Positions 1 through 5,988 of a stretch of 6,384 bases of DNA are shown here, piece by piece. A program made the translations under genes and the position numbers. Where the stretch lies: positions 1 through 6,384 of the forward strand of contig JAWXCJ010000330.1 in the NCBI GenBank assembly GCA_034408875.1. The letters run 5' to 3'. This DNA comes from JANNHK01 sp034408875. GTDB lineage: Bacteria > Actinomycetota > Acidimicrobiia > IMCC26256 > PALSA-610. Each line of letters begins with the position of its first letter. Position 1 is the first letter of the stretch. A model generated the notes under the pieces. The model ran no database searches and was not told where the DNA came from. It saw only the letters and a list, made by a program, of their open reading frames with translations.

Positions 1-69
1 CCCCACGGACAAAGGCTACGCCCGCCACCCTCGGCCCTCAATGGCCCGGACGACGCTCTGCGCCTCGCG

Positions 70-1377
70 TCAGTCGGCGTCGAGCCGCGTCAGGTCGTCG
101 ACGGTCTCGCGCCGGACCACGACGCGTGCCGTGCCGTCGCGCACGAAGACCACCGCGGGCCGCGGGACCCGGTTGTAGTTCGAGGCCATCGCGTACGCAT
201 ACGCGCCCGTGACCGGGGTGGCCAGGATGTCGCCCACGGCGACGTCGGCCGGGAGCTGCGCGTCGCGCACCAAGAGATCGCCCTGTTCGCAGTGCTTCCC
301 GGCGACCGTCGCGACGAGCGGGCGAAGGGCGCCGGCCCGCACGGGGAGAAACGCCTCGTACTGGGCGCCGTACGTGACCGGCCGCAGGTTGTCCGACATT
401 CCGCCGTCGACCGCGACGTACGTGCGCACCCCTTCGATGCGCTTCACGGTGCCGACCCGGTACAACGTGAGCCCCGCCGGCGCCGAGATCGACCGGCCGG
501 GTTCACACATCAGCCGGGGCCGCGACCGCAGCTCCGCGCCCGCCAGGGCCTTCGTCAACGTACGGCGCAGGACATCGGCGTACTCGGCGATCGTCGGCGC
601 GGCGTCGTCGCTGAGGTAGCGCACACCAAGGCCGCCGCCCGCGTTGAGCTCGTCGACGGTCGTGCTCGTCTCGCGTTCGATCAACGCGACGAGGTCGACC
701 ATCTTCTCCACGGCGCGCGCGAACGAGTCGACCGCGAATACCTGCGACCCGATGTGGCAGTGGATTCCCGCGAAGTGCAGGGCGGAGTGTTCGATGACCC
801 GTTCGACCGCGCGAAACGCGTCACCGCAGTCCAACCCGAACCCGAACTTCGAGTCGTCGTTTCCCGTTTCGATGAACTCGTGGGTCTGCGCCGAGACCCC
901 GGGCGTGACTCGGACATGCACAGGCGCGACCGTGCCCGTCTCGTGCGCGATCCATTCGAGGCGGTCGAGCTCGTCGAACGAGTCGGCGACGATACGGCCC
1001 ACCCCCGACGTCAGTGCATGGCGCAGTTCGGCCTCGGACTTGTTGTTGCCGTGGAACACGATGCGTGCGGCGGGAAAGCCCGAAGCGAGCACGACGTGTA
1101 GTTCGCCGCCGGTCGCGACGTCGATCCCCAGCCCTTCCTCTGCGACCAAGCGCGCCATCGCGGTACACAGGAACGCTTTGCTCGCGTACGCGGCGCCGTC
1201 GTGGAACTCCGCGTAGTACTCGCGACAGCGCGACCGCATGTCGGCCTCGTCGTACACGTAGAGCGGTGTGCCGAACTCCTCGGCCAGCTCGACCAGGTCG
1301 ACGCCCCCCACCGACGCGCGGCCGGCGGAGTCGACCCGACCGGTCATCGGGAGCAGCGTGGCGTCGAACGCGCTCAT
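70..1377 (-). CDS. lysA: Diaminopimelate decarboxylase, last step of lysine biosynthesis
   Basis: A 435-residue cytosolic PLP enzyme (fold-type III, alanine-racemase-like barrel plus beta domain) that decarboxylates meso-diaminopimelate to L-lysine. Visible motifs: the PLP-binding lysine K67 in YASKAF, GIDVATGGEL at about 84-93, GIHCHIGSQ at 204-212, the glycine-rich phosphate loop GGG at 247-249, EPGRS at 292-296, the substrate/catalytic cysteine in CEQGD at 363-367, and GAYAYAMASNYN at 391-402, which carries the tyrosine typical of the second-subunit contribution. Length is normal for the family. The ATG start at 1377 overlaps the argS stop (ATGA, 1374-1377), so the two are almost certainly one transcript with coupled translation. 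argS-lysA order is common in Actinobacteria, often followed by hom and thrC; the 69 bases beyond the stop are too short to show that. No missing residue or frameshift was seen. Confidence 0.97.
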   Translation of the reverse strand: MSAFDATLLPMTGRVDSAGRASVGGVDLVELAEEFGTPLYVYDEADMRSRCREYYAEFHDGAAYASKAFLCTAMARLVAEEGLGIDVATGGELHVVLASGFPAARIVFHGNNKSEAELRHALTSGVGRIVADSFDELDRLEWIAHETGTVAPVHVRVTPGVSAQTHEFIETGNDDSKFGFGLDCGDAFRAVERVIEHSALHFAGIHCHIGSQVFAVDSFARAVEKMVDLVALIERETSTTVDELNAGGGLGVRYLSDDAAPTIAEYADVLRRTLTKALAGAELRSRPRLMCEPGRSISAPAGLTLYRVGTVKRIEGVRTYVAVDGGMSDNLRPVTYGAQYEAFLPVRAGALRPLVATVAGKHCEQGDLLVRDAQLPADVAVGDILATPVTGAYAYAMASNYNRVPRPAVVFVRDGTARVVVRRETVDDLTRLDAD

Positions 1378-3017
1378 TCGGCGTCGCTATCGAGACGCGT
1401 CATCTCGTCGGGCGCGTGTACACCGAGTATGGCGAGCGCGTTGGCAAGCCCGACCCGGCACGCGTCGGTGAGCCACAGGCGTGCCTGTGTCAACTCCTCG
1501 TCTTCCGTGAGGACCCGGCAATCGCGGTAGAACCCGTGGAACTCTCGCGCGAAGTCACGCACCCACGTCGTGAGCTTCTGGGGGCCGCGAGTCTCGGCCG
1601 CTTCGGCGACGGCATCGGGGTACACGGCCAGCGCGCGCAGGAGATCGTGCTCGCGCTCGTGCTCGAGCCGCGCGAGCGTGACGTCTTCGAGCGGGCGTGT
1701 CGCGACGCCGGCTTCGGTGGCCCGCCGCCCGATCGAAGCAATGCGAGCGTGCGCGTACTGCACGTAGTAGACGGGATTCTCCATCGACTGTTGCGTGACG
1801 ATGTCGAGGTCGATCGTCTGCGCGGTGTCGATGCTCTGGAGCAGGAACGTCATGCGCGCGACATCGGGGTCGACCTCGTCGAGGATGTCGGCCAGGGTGA
1901 CGATGTTGCCCGCCCGTTTCGACAGCCGGACCTCCTGGCCGTCCTTGAGCACCTTCACGAGCTGCCCGAGGATGATCTCGGGCTCCTCGGCCGGGAACCC
2001 GAGCGCTTCCATGCCCGACTGGAGCGACTTCACCTGGCCGTGATGGTCGGCACCCCAAATGTCGATGAGGTGCGTGAACCCGCGGGCGAACTTGTCGCGG
2101 TGGTACGCCAGGTCGTTGCACAAGTACGTCGTCGAGCCGTCGCTCTTCACCAGCACGCGATCGCGCTGGTCGCCGAAGTCGCCGGTGCGGAGCCAGCGCG
2201 CGCCATCTTGCTCGTAGGTGGCGCCGCGGTCGACGAGCAGGCGCAACACTTCCGTCACGTCGCCGCGTTCGTGCAGCGTGCGTTCCGAGAACCACGTGTC
2301 GAAGTGCACGCCGATGCGACCCAGGTCGTCCTCGATCCCCTCGATGGCCCGGCGCAGTCCCCACTCGCACGCGTCGTCGGCACCGACCGCGTCGCCGAGC
2401 TCGGTGTGCAGGTCAGCGGCCATGTCGACGAGGTACTGGCCCTGGTATCCGTCCTCGGGCGGCTCGCGACCCTCGTAACGCGCGTGGAGCGAGTCACGAA
2501 ACGTCGATAGCTGATTGCCCGTGTCGTTCAGGTAGTACTCCCGATGTACCTGCGCACCCTGCGAGACGAGGAGGTTGGCAATGACATCACCGACTGCCAC
2601 CCACCGTCCGCCGCCGGCGTGCAACGGTCCGGTCGGGTTGGCCGAGACGAATTCCAAATTAATGAGGCGACCGGCTAGAAGTTCGGACGTGCCGTACCGG
2701 TCGCCCTCCTTCACCACGATGCGCAACACGTCGTGCAGCCACGTGGGCGCCAGGAAAAGGTTCACGAATCCGGGCGGCTTCACCTCGACTCGCGCCAGGT
2801 GCGGCACGTTCGCGCCGGCCAACTCGGCGGCGATCCGTTCGGCAGTCGCGAGCGGCGCTTGCTTGGCAACCTTTGCCAATGCGAGCGCTACGGGGCACGA
2901 CCAGTCGCCGTGTTCCCGCTGTTTTGGGGCCTCGAGGACGATTCCGCCCGGGGGCTCGGGCAGACCGGCGGCCTGGAGCGCCTGGTGGAGGGCGGTACGG
3001 AGGTCATCCCTGATCAT
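1374..3017 (-). CDS. argS: Arginyl-tRNA synthetase (class I)
   Basis: A 547-residue cytosolic enzyme that charges tRNA-Arg with arginine. From the chosen ATG, an N-terminal Arg-tRNA-synthetase additional domain covers about 1-85. The Rossmann catalytic domain carries the HIGH motif as HAGG (about 133-136, in NPTGPLHAGGGR). The KMSKS-equivalent is VRLSKRAGN (about 363-371). The anticodon-binding DALR domain starts near 418 with YYVQYAHARI and ends in GLANALAILGVHAPDEM, the usual C-terminus. HxGG in place of HxGH is, from memory, normal for actinobacterial ArgS. I chose ATG 3017 because MIRDDLRTAL matches the family's usual beginning; the open frame continues to a GTG at 3101, but those 28 residues look non-homologous. 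There is no good Shine-Dalgarno upstream of 3017, so translation may be nearly leaderless. It is the first gene of the argS-lysA pair. Confidence 0.97.
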   Translation of the reverse strand: MIRDDLRTALHQALQAAGLPEPPGGIVLEAPKQREHGDWSCPVALALAKVAKQAPLATAERIAAELAGANVPHLARVEVKPPGFVNLFLAPTWLHDVLRIVVKEGDRYGTSELLAGRLINLEFVSANPTGPLHAGGGRWVAVGDVIANLLVSQGAQVHREYYLNDTGNQLSTFRDSLHARYEGREPPEDGYQGQYLVDMAADLHTELGDAVGADDACEWGLRRAIEGIEDDLGRIGVHFDTWFSERTLHERGDVTEVLRLLVDRGATYEQDGARWLRTGDFGDQRDRVLVKSDGSTTYLCNDLAYHRDKFARGFTHLIDIWGADHHGQVKSLQSGMEALGFPAEEPEIILGQLVKVLKDGQEVRLSKRAGNIVTLADILDEVDPDVARMTFLLQSIDTAQTIDLDIVTQQSMENPVYYVQYAHARIASIGRRATEAGVATRPLEDVTLARLEHEREHDLLRALAVYPDAVAEAAETRGPQKLTTWVRDFAREFHGFYRDCRVLTEDEELTQARLWLTDACRVGLANALAILGVHAPDEMTRLDSDAE

Positions 3018-3028
3018 GGGAGCGCGGA

Positions 3029-3034
3029 ATCCTA
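3029..3034 (-). promoter_or_regulatory. Possible -10 element for argS-lysA
   Basis: On the minus strand TAGGAT (TANNNT type, 4 of 6 to consensus) lies 11 bases before the argS ATG. Transcription would begin around 3022, leaving a leader of about five bases, which fits the lack of a ribosome binding site. No convincing -35 is visible. This is inference from one short motif. Confidence 0.25.
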
Positions 3035-3065
3035 GCCGGATGTGTTCCAGGGACCTTGTACCTAT

Positions 3066-3094
3066 TTCACATGGCGCGCGCACAGAACTATCCT
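3066..3094 (+). promoter_or_regulatory. Sigma70-type promoter for the GGDEF gene
   Basis: TTCACA (3066-3071, 5 of 6 to TTGACA), a 17-bp spacer, then TATCCT (3089-3094, 4 of 6 and TANNNT type). Predicted transcription start is about 3101. That start leaves almost no leader for an ATG at 3113 but a leader of about 69 bases for the ATG at 3170, one reason for preferring the latter. Confidence 0.4.
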
Positions 3095-3169
3095 TTGTCA
3101 CGGAGAGGGGCTATGAAGCAGCGGGCTGAAGTGTGGGGGGCCGCTGGTGACGCACCAGGGAGGGTGGGC

Positions 3170-4036
3170 ATGTCGCAAACTGCAGACTCCGGTCGCGGGC
3201 TGGCGGCGATCCTTCCGGGGACGGCCGGTGAGCAACCCGACGCCGAGGCCAGGCGCGATACACGAAGTGGGGCGTTGCGCGTGGTGACGGAAGATCTTGC
3301 GGCAGAGGTCGCGAGTACGGAATCGGGCATCGCCCTGATCTACAAGGCGCTCGACGCGCTTGTGGAGCAGTTCGGTCTCGATGACGCGGCAGTAGTTCTG
3401 GAGGAACCCGGCATCGGCCGGCAGGTGTTCTGCGCCGGTCGTCGTCCCCTCGTGGCGGACGACGAGGAGCTGCTGACCTCGCCGCCGGGGCTGTACACGC
3501 AGCCCGCGTTGGAGGAGCACGGCTTCGACCGTTCCCTGATGCTGTCGCTGTGCGTGCTCGCACTCCGCCTCGACGTGTTGCGTTACGACGCGTGGCACGA
3601 TCCGCTCACCAGTCTCTACGACCGCCGCAGCTTCGACCGACTGCTCGAAATGGCCATCGCCCGCACCAACCGGTACGGCTGGCCGTTCTCGCTCGTCATC
3701 CTCGACGTCGACGACCTCAAGGCCATCAACGACGCCGAAGGTCACCCGGCCGGCGACGAAGCGCTCCGCCAACTCGGCGAACGGTTCCGCCGGGCGCTGC
3801 GCTTCGGCGACAACGCGGCCCGGATCGGTGGCGACGAGTTCGCGATGATCCTGCCGAACACCGAAGCCGACCTCGTGCCGGCGCTGCTCGAACGGGTGCG
3901 CAACGCGCCGGGCTTCACCCGCGACTGCCCGCGGTTCTCGTTCGGCGTCGCCCAATGCCCTGGCGAGGCATCCGAGATCGAGGAACTCGTCCGCATCGCC
4001 GACGCGCGGCTCTACGAAGACAAGGGGCAAAAGTGA
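3170..4036 (+). CDS. Diguanylate cyclase with GAF-like N-terminus (GGDEF domain)
   Basis: A 288-residue protein predicted to make cyclic di-GMP from two GTP. Residues about 1-40 are low-complexity. Residues 45-135 resemble a short GAF-type sensor module (ALDALVEQFGLDDAAVVLEE, then an arginine/glycine turn); this is a weak call. The GGDEF domain begins at DPLTSLYDRRSF (144-155), has metal and substrate residues in LDVDDLKAIND (178-188), an intact GGDEF at 220-224, and the RxxD inhibitory site RFGD (211-214) exactly five residues upstream, so it is probably active and product-inhibited. No membrane segment or signal peptide is seen, so it is likely cytosolic. Start: ATG 3170 has a perfect GGAGG (3159-3163) six bases away. 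ATG 3113 with GGAG at 3102-3105 is a real alternative adding 19 residues. The stop overlaps the next gene by GTGA. Confidence 0.9.
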   Translation: MSQTADSGRGLAAILPGTAGEQPDAEARRDTRSGALRVVTEDLAAEVASTESGIALIYKALDALVEQFGLDDAAVVLEEPGIGRQVFCAGRRPLVADDEELLTSPPGLYTQPALEEHGFDRSLMLSLCVLALRLDVLRYDAWHDPLTSLYDRRSFDRLLEMAIARTNRYGWPFSLVILDVDDLKAINDAEGHPAGDEALRQLGERFRRALRFGDNAARIGGDEFAMILPNTEADLVPALLERVRNAPGFTRDCPRFSFGVAQCPGEASEIEELVRIADARLYEDKGQK

Positions 4037-4716
4037 ACTCGCTCGACGACCTCGAACTCGAGCTGCGCAAGCTGCCGGGTGTGCACGCGGCCGGCTTCGA
4101 CGAACTCGACGACATGCTCCTCGTGCAATTGCACGTCGGGCCCGAACGTCTCGACAACCCGGTGCCGGTCACCGCGACGCGCATCGCCGCCCGTCACTCC
4201 GACCGGCCCGTGACCGTCGAGGTCGTGCGCTGGCGGCCCGCACCGGTCGCGGCTGCGGCCGCGCCTCCGGTCGTGGCGATCGATCTCGAAGCCGACGCCA
4301 CGCCCGCGAAGGTCGGTTCGGCCGACGGGATCGAAGAGGAAGAGGCGTCGCGCCGACCGCGCCTGCTCGCGGTGCTCGCGTTCCCGGACACCGACGAACT
4401 CGAAGTGCACCTGATCCTCGAAGGCCGCCGCACGATCGGGCGCGCCGCCGCGTCCCACGGTCTCGTCGGCGCCGTCGAAGCGACGATCGACGCGGTGAAG
4501 GGGCTCGGTGCGGACATCGAGCCGCGTGCCCGCTGGGCCCGCGCCCTCGACGAGACCGACGACGAGCGCGTGCTCGTCGCGGTTGCGCTCGAACAGGACG
4601 ACGACGGAGACGAACAGGCGTTGCACTACGGCCTCGCCGCGGGCGCCAGCCCCATCGACGCCGCCGCCCGATCCACCCTCGACGCCCTCAACCGCAAGCT
4701 CTCGCAGGTCTTGTAG
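4033..4716 (+). CDS. Conserved-looking protein of unknown function, coupled to the GGDEF gene
   Basis: A 227-residue protein I do not recognise by name. The start is GTG 4033, which shares GTGA with the cyclase stop and has AAGGGG (4022-4027) five bases upstream; the same frame is open further left, but there it lies over the GGDEF gene. Residues 1-68 look like a small alpha/beta domain (helix ending in LPGVHAAGF, then hydrophobic strands and VTVEVVRW). Residues 69-108 are an Ala/Pro-then-acidic linker. Residues 109-227 contain two similar halves, each strands followed by a Gly/Ala-rich turn and a helix: GRAAASHGLVGAVEATIDAV (136-155) and GLAAGASPIDAAARSTLDAL (200-219). The repeat faintly recalls the strand-turn-helix units of LeuA-type regulatory domains, but that is speculative. 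It is very acidic, with no membrane segment and no catalytic motif. Co-translation suggests partnership with the c-di-GMP enzyme. Confidence 0.85.
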   Translation: MNSLDDLELELRKLPGVHAAGFDELDDMLLVQLHVGPERLDNPVPVTATRIAARHSDRPVTVEVVRWRPAPVAAAAAPPVVAIDLEADATPAKVGSADGIEEEEASRRPRLLAVLAFPDTDELEVHLILEGRRTIGRAAASHGLVGAVEATIDAVKGLGADIEPRARWARALDETDDERVLVAVALEQDDDGDEQALHYGLAAGASPIDAAARSTLDALNRKLSQVL

Positions 4717-4742
4717 CTCCCGACGCCGAACAACGGCGCTGG

Positions 4743-4748
4743 TACGCT
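4743..4748 (+). promoter_or_regulatory. Possible -10 element for tRNA-Arg
   Basis: TACGCT, a TANNNT-type -10, lies 31 bases before the mature tRNA 5' end, giving a predicted start near 4755 and a short 5' leader for RNase P to remove. No -35 is recognisable. A weak 5-bp hairpin (CGCCG at 4724-4728, CGGCG at 4734-4738) sits between the preceding stop codon and this site. Tentative. Confidence 0.25.
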
Positions 4749-4779
4749 CGCTCGCCTTGCCCACCTGCGTGTGGGCCGG

Positions 4780-4854
4780 GCCCTCGTAGCTCAGGGGATA
4801 GAGCAGTGCCCTCCGGAGGCATGTGCGCAGGTTCGAATCCTGCCGAGGGCGCCA
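4780..4854 (+). tRNA. tRNA-Arg, anticodon CCG
   Basis: A full cloverleaf can be folded. The acceptor stem GCCCTCG (4780-4786) pairs perfectly with CGAGGGC (4844-4850). The D arm is GCTC/GAGC. The anticodon stem GTGCC/GGCAT carries loop CTCCGGA with anticodon CCG at 4813-4815. The variable loop GTGC has 4 bases, and the T arm is GCAGG-TTCGAAT-CCTGC. Discriminator base is G4851 and CCA (4852-4854) is encoded. It reads CGG codons for arginine, which are frequent in GC-rich genomes. Confidence 0.96.
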
Positions 4855-4859
4855 TGTTT

Positions 4860-4895
4860 CTTGGTCGGTCTCCGACCGAGTAGCGGCTGCGCCGC
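4860..4895 (+). terminator. Tandem hairpins just after tRNA-Arg, likely 3' end signal
   Basis: Six bases past the tRNA CCA is a 9-bp stem with one G-T pair (4860-4868 with 4872-4880) and a 3-base loop. It is followed at once by GCGGC-TGC-GCCGC (4883-4895). There is no T-run, so this is not a classical intrinsic terminator. In GC-rich actinobacteria such U-less hairpins often mark transcript ends, and the position fits tRNA 3' processing or termination. Confidence 0.5.
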
Positions 4896-4978
4896 GTTCG
4901 AGTCGTCGCCACTCCGGCGAGCGAGCGGGGCTCCTCCGTCGCCCTGGCTCGCCGCATCACGCACCGCTTCAAACACGA

Positions 4979-5164
4979 CTACGCGCGAGTCGCGGGGCTC
5001 ACTCGTACGACGTCGGTGATGCCTTTGAGGGTGCGGCGACGGAGGTGGCCGTAGTGCACGCCGGGCATGGGACCCGTTGCGTCGCGCACGGCTGGCCGGC
5101 GGGTCGGCAAGCCGGGGGGAAGGCGCCGTAGATCGGGCGCCTCGTCGGGCGCCTCGGCGGTCAC
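4979..5164 (-). CDS. Possible small ORF or gene remnant downstream of sufR
   Basis: A 61-codon frame beginning with GTG 5164, seven bases after the sufR stop, and ending at TAG 4979. It occupies most of the otherwise unassigned 317 bases between tRNA-Arg and sufR. Third codon positions are strongly GC-rich (my hand count is roughly 51 of 61), second positions much less so, which is the pattern of real coding DNA here. The product starts with an in-frame APDE repeat and is Arg/Pro-rich. Its end, HYGHL followed by LKGITDVVR, loosely resembles the C-terminus of phage-type tyrosine recombinases (catalytic Tyr in YGHL, then a helix), but no upstream GH or Arg motif is present. It could be a decayed integrase end next to a tRNA, an unknown short protein, or chance. 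Confidence 0.25.
   Translation of the reverse strand: MTAEAPDEAPDLRRLPPGLPTRRPAVRDATGPMPGVHYGHLRRRTLKGITDVVRVSPATRA
5133..5156 (+). repeat. Perfect 12-bp tandem repeat, two copies
   Basis: TCGGGCGCCTCG occurs twice head to tail (5133-5144 and 5145-5156). Being 12 bp, it keeps frame in the small minus-strand ORF, encoding a repeated four-residue APDE-like unit. Its first copy also supplies one arm of a 7-bp stem (AGGCGCC 5121-5127 with GGCGCCT 5136-5142, 8-base loop), which could act as a 3' end signal for sufR transcripts. Confidence 0.8.
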
Positions 5165-5171
5165 CGCTCGC

Positions 5172-5882
5172 TCACCCCGTTGTCGGTGTCACCGCAACAG
5201 GCTGGGCGCCGCCGGTGCCGCTCAGCGGCGCGACATCGCGGAGTCGGAGCTCATACCCGCATGCGTAGGCGCCTGCTGCCTTGTGCGCGACCCGTTCGAT
5301 CTCGACCTCGGGGAGCACCTCCCGGAGGAACTCGAGCTCGGTGGTGCAGGCCTGACCGTACCGGGACGCCACGGCCCAGATGGCGCAACTGTGCAGGGTC
5401 ATCCTGTACGCGCCGCCGGGGAGCTTCTCGAAGTCGGCGAGATATCCCTCCTCGTCAAGCATGCCGGCGAGGAACGCCATCTTCTCGTCGAGGTTCTTGC
5501 CCGCCATCTGCGTCCGAGCTTGCTCGACCCGCCGGTCTCGGCGGCGCTCGAAGATGCGGGAGACGAGCGCCGGGTCTTCCTCCTCGATGTGGTCGAGCAA
5601 CTCGACCGAAAGGTCGACGGAGGCCTTGGGGAGCATGGCCTCGGCGAGATCGGTGCTGTGGTAGAGGTCAGTCGGGCGCCCCGGCCGGCCGCGCTCCTGA
5701 CGGGCGGCGACGACCCCGGCGGCCCTGAGGGCGGCCAGGTGTTGGCGGACACCGCTCGGAGTAATCCCCAGGGCCTCCGCCAGCTCTTCGGCCGATGCCT
5801 CCCCTCGCCTCTTGAGCGCGACGACGACCTGGCGCTGGGCGGGCGAAAGATCAACCAGGGGCGCGTGGACAGCATCGATCAC
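5172..5882 (-). CDS. sufR: SufR-type iron-sulfur-sensing repressor of the suf operon
   Basis: A 236-residue regulator from GTG 5882. Residues about 12-58 form a winged helix-turn-helix (AEELAEALGITPSGVRQHL, 32-50), followed by the wing GRPGRPTDLYH at 65-75. The C-terminal part holds three cysteines, C166 (HSC), C179 and C208 (ACGYE), spaced C-X12-C-X28-C. Cyanobacterial SufR is known to use C-X12-C-X13-C-X14-C; the outer spacing is identical here and only the third cysteine is missing, as I recall for actinobacterial SufR proteins, which bind a 4Fe-4S cluster with three Cys. The divergent neighbour is sufB, so it probably represses that operon when clusters are plentiful. The frame is open to a TTG at 5933, but that codon lies in the operator and has no ribosome binding site. 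GTG 5882 sits where a transcript from TACACT (5889-5894) would begin. Confidence 0.88.
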   Translation of the reverse strand: MIDAVHAPLVDLSPAQRQVVVALKRRGEASAEELAEALGITPSGVRQHLAALRAAGVVAARQERGRPGRPTDLYHSTDLAEAMLPKASVDLSVELLDHIEEEDPALVSRIFERRRDRRVEQARTQMAGKNLDEKMAFLAGMLDEEGYLADFEKLPGGAYRMTLHSCAIWAVASRYGQACTTELEFLREVLPEVEIERVAHKAAGAYACGYELRLRDVAPLSGTGGAQPVAVTPTTG

Positions 5883-5888
5883 GCTCCG

Positions 5889-5894
5889 AGTGTA
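5889..5894 (-). promoter_or_regulatory. -10 element of a probable leaderless sufR promoter
   Basis: On the minus strand TACACT (TANNNT, 4 of 6) ends six bases before GTG 5882, so the predicted first transcribed base is the G of the start codon. The only GGAG nearby is one base from the GTG, too close to serve as a ribosome binding site, which supports leaderless translation. No clear -35 is present. The same hexamer serves the opposite promoter. Confidence 0.4.
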
Positions 5895-5922
5895 CTGCCG
5901 ACGAGGCCAAGACGCCAGTTTG

Positions 5923-5938
5923 ACAAGTAGCAACTTGT
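5923..5938. promoter_or_regulatory. Candidate SufR operator (inverted repeat 1)
   Basis: ACAAGT-AGCA-ACTTGT is a perfect palindrome with 6-bp arms overlapping the -35 and spacer of the suf promoter. Its core, CAAG-N6-CTTG, has the same geometry as the CAAC-N6-GTTG operator I recall for Streptomyces SufR, with one base changed per half-site. Binding here would block sufB transcription and could also influence sufR. Confidence 0.55.
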
Positions 5939-5948
5939 GTAACTACAC
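5937..5948. promoter_or_regulatory. Second inverted repeat over the suf -10
   Basis: GTGTA-AC-TACAC, 5-bp arms with a 2-base centre, covers most of the -10 hexamer and abuts inverted repeat 1. It may be a second operator half or just part of an extended site. The palindrome is directly visible; the function is inferred. Confidence 0.35.
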
Positions 5949-5988
5949 TCCCATGAGGCTCAAACTGCAGCCCCAGGGAGACGAGACG

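Larger units (their letters stand above)
5920..5949 (+). promoter_or_regulatory. suf operon promoter
   Basis: A perfect -35 TTGACA (5920-5925), an 18-bp spacer and a -10 TACACT (5944-5949) face sufB. Predicted transcription start is about 5956, giving a leader of about 33 bases before ATG 5989. It is the strongest promoter match in the window, and two inverted repeats overlie it, as expected for a repressed promoter. Confidence 0.65.

Noticed and set aside
1014..2510. 498-codon plus-strand ORF opposite argS and lysA
   Set aside because: It is antisense to two unmistakable enzymes; long antisense frames are expected in GC-rich coding DNA. The translation has no recognisable domain.
3098..4030. 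310-codon minus-strand ORF opposite the GGDEF gene
   Set aside because: The plus strand encodes an intact GGDEF domain with I-site; the antisense frame is a GC-content shadow.
3550..4032. Long N-terminal extension of the unknown protein upstream of GTG 4033
   Set aside because: This stretch is an Arg/Pro-rich out-of-frame reading of the GGDEF gene; the real start is the GTGA overlap.
4012..4764. 250-codon minus-strand ORF opposite the unknown protein
   Set aside because: The plus frame has a coupled start, ribosome binding site and orderly strand-helix pattern; the minus frame is Arg/Val-rich shadow sequence running towards the tRNA.
4688..4976. Minus-strand ORFs across the tRNA (with peptides such as GFEPAHMPPEG and GRIRTCAHASGG)
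   Set aside because: These are the well-known false peptides produced by reading a tRNA gene antisense; the tRNA cloverleaf explains the sequence.
5051..5068. Similarity of PGVHY in the small ORF to ribosomal protein S12 (PGVRY)
   Set aside because: Only a few residues match and the flanking sequence is unlike S12; treated as chance.
5067..5930. 287-codon plus-strand ORF opposite sufR
   Set aside because: The minus strand encodes a clear HTH and cysteine-motif SufR; this frame is its shadow.
5953..5988. Earlier ATG at 5953 in frame with the 38-codon ORF
   Set aside because: It lies only four bases after the -10 hexamer, at or before the predicted transcription start, with no ribosome binding site of its own.
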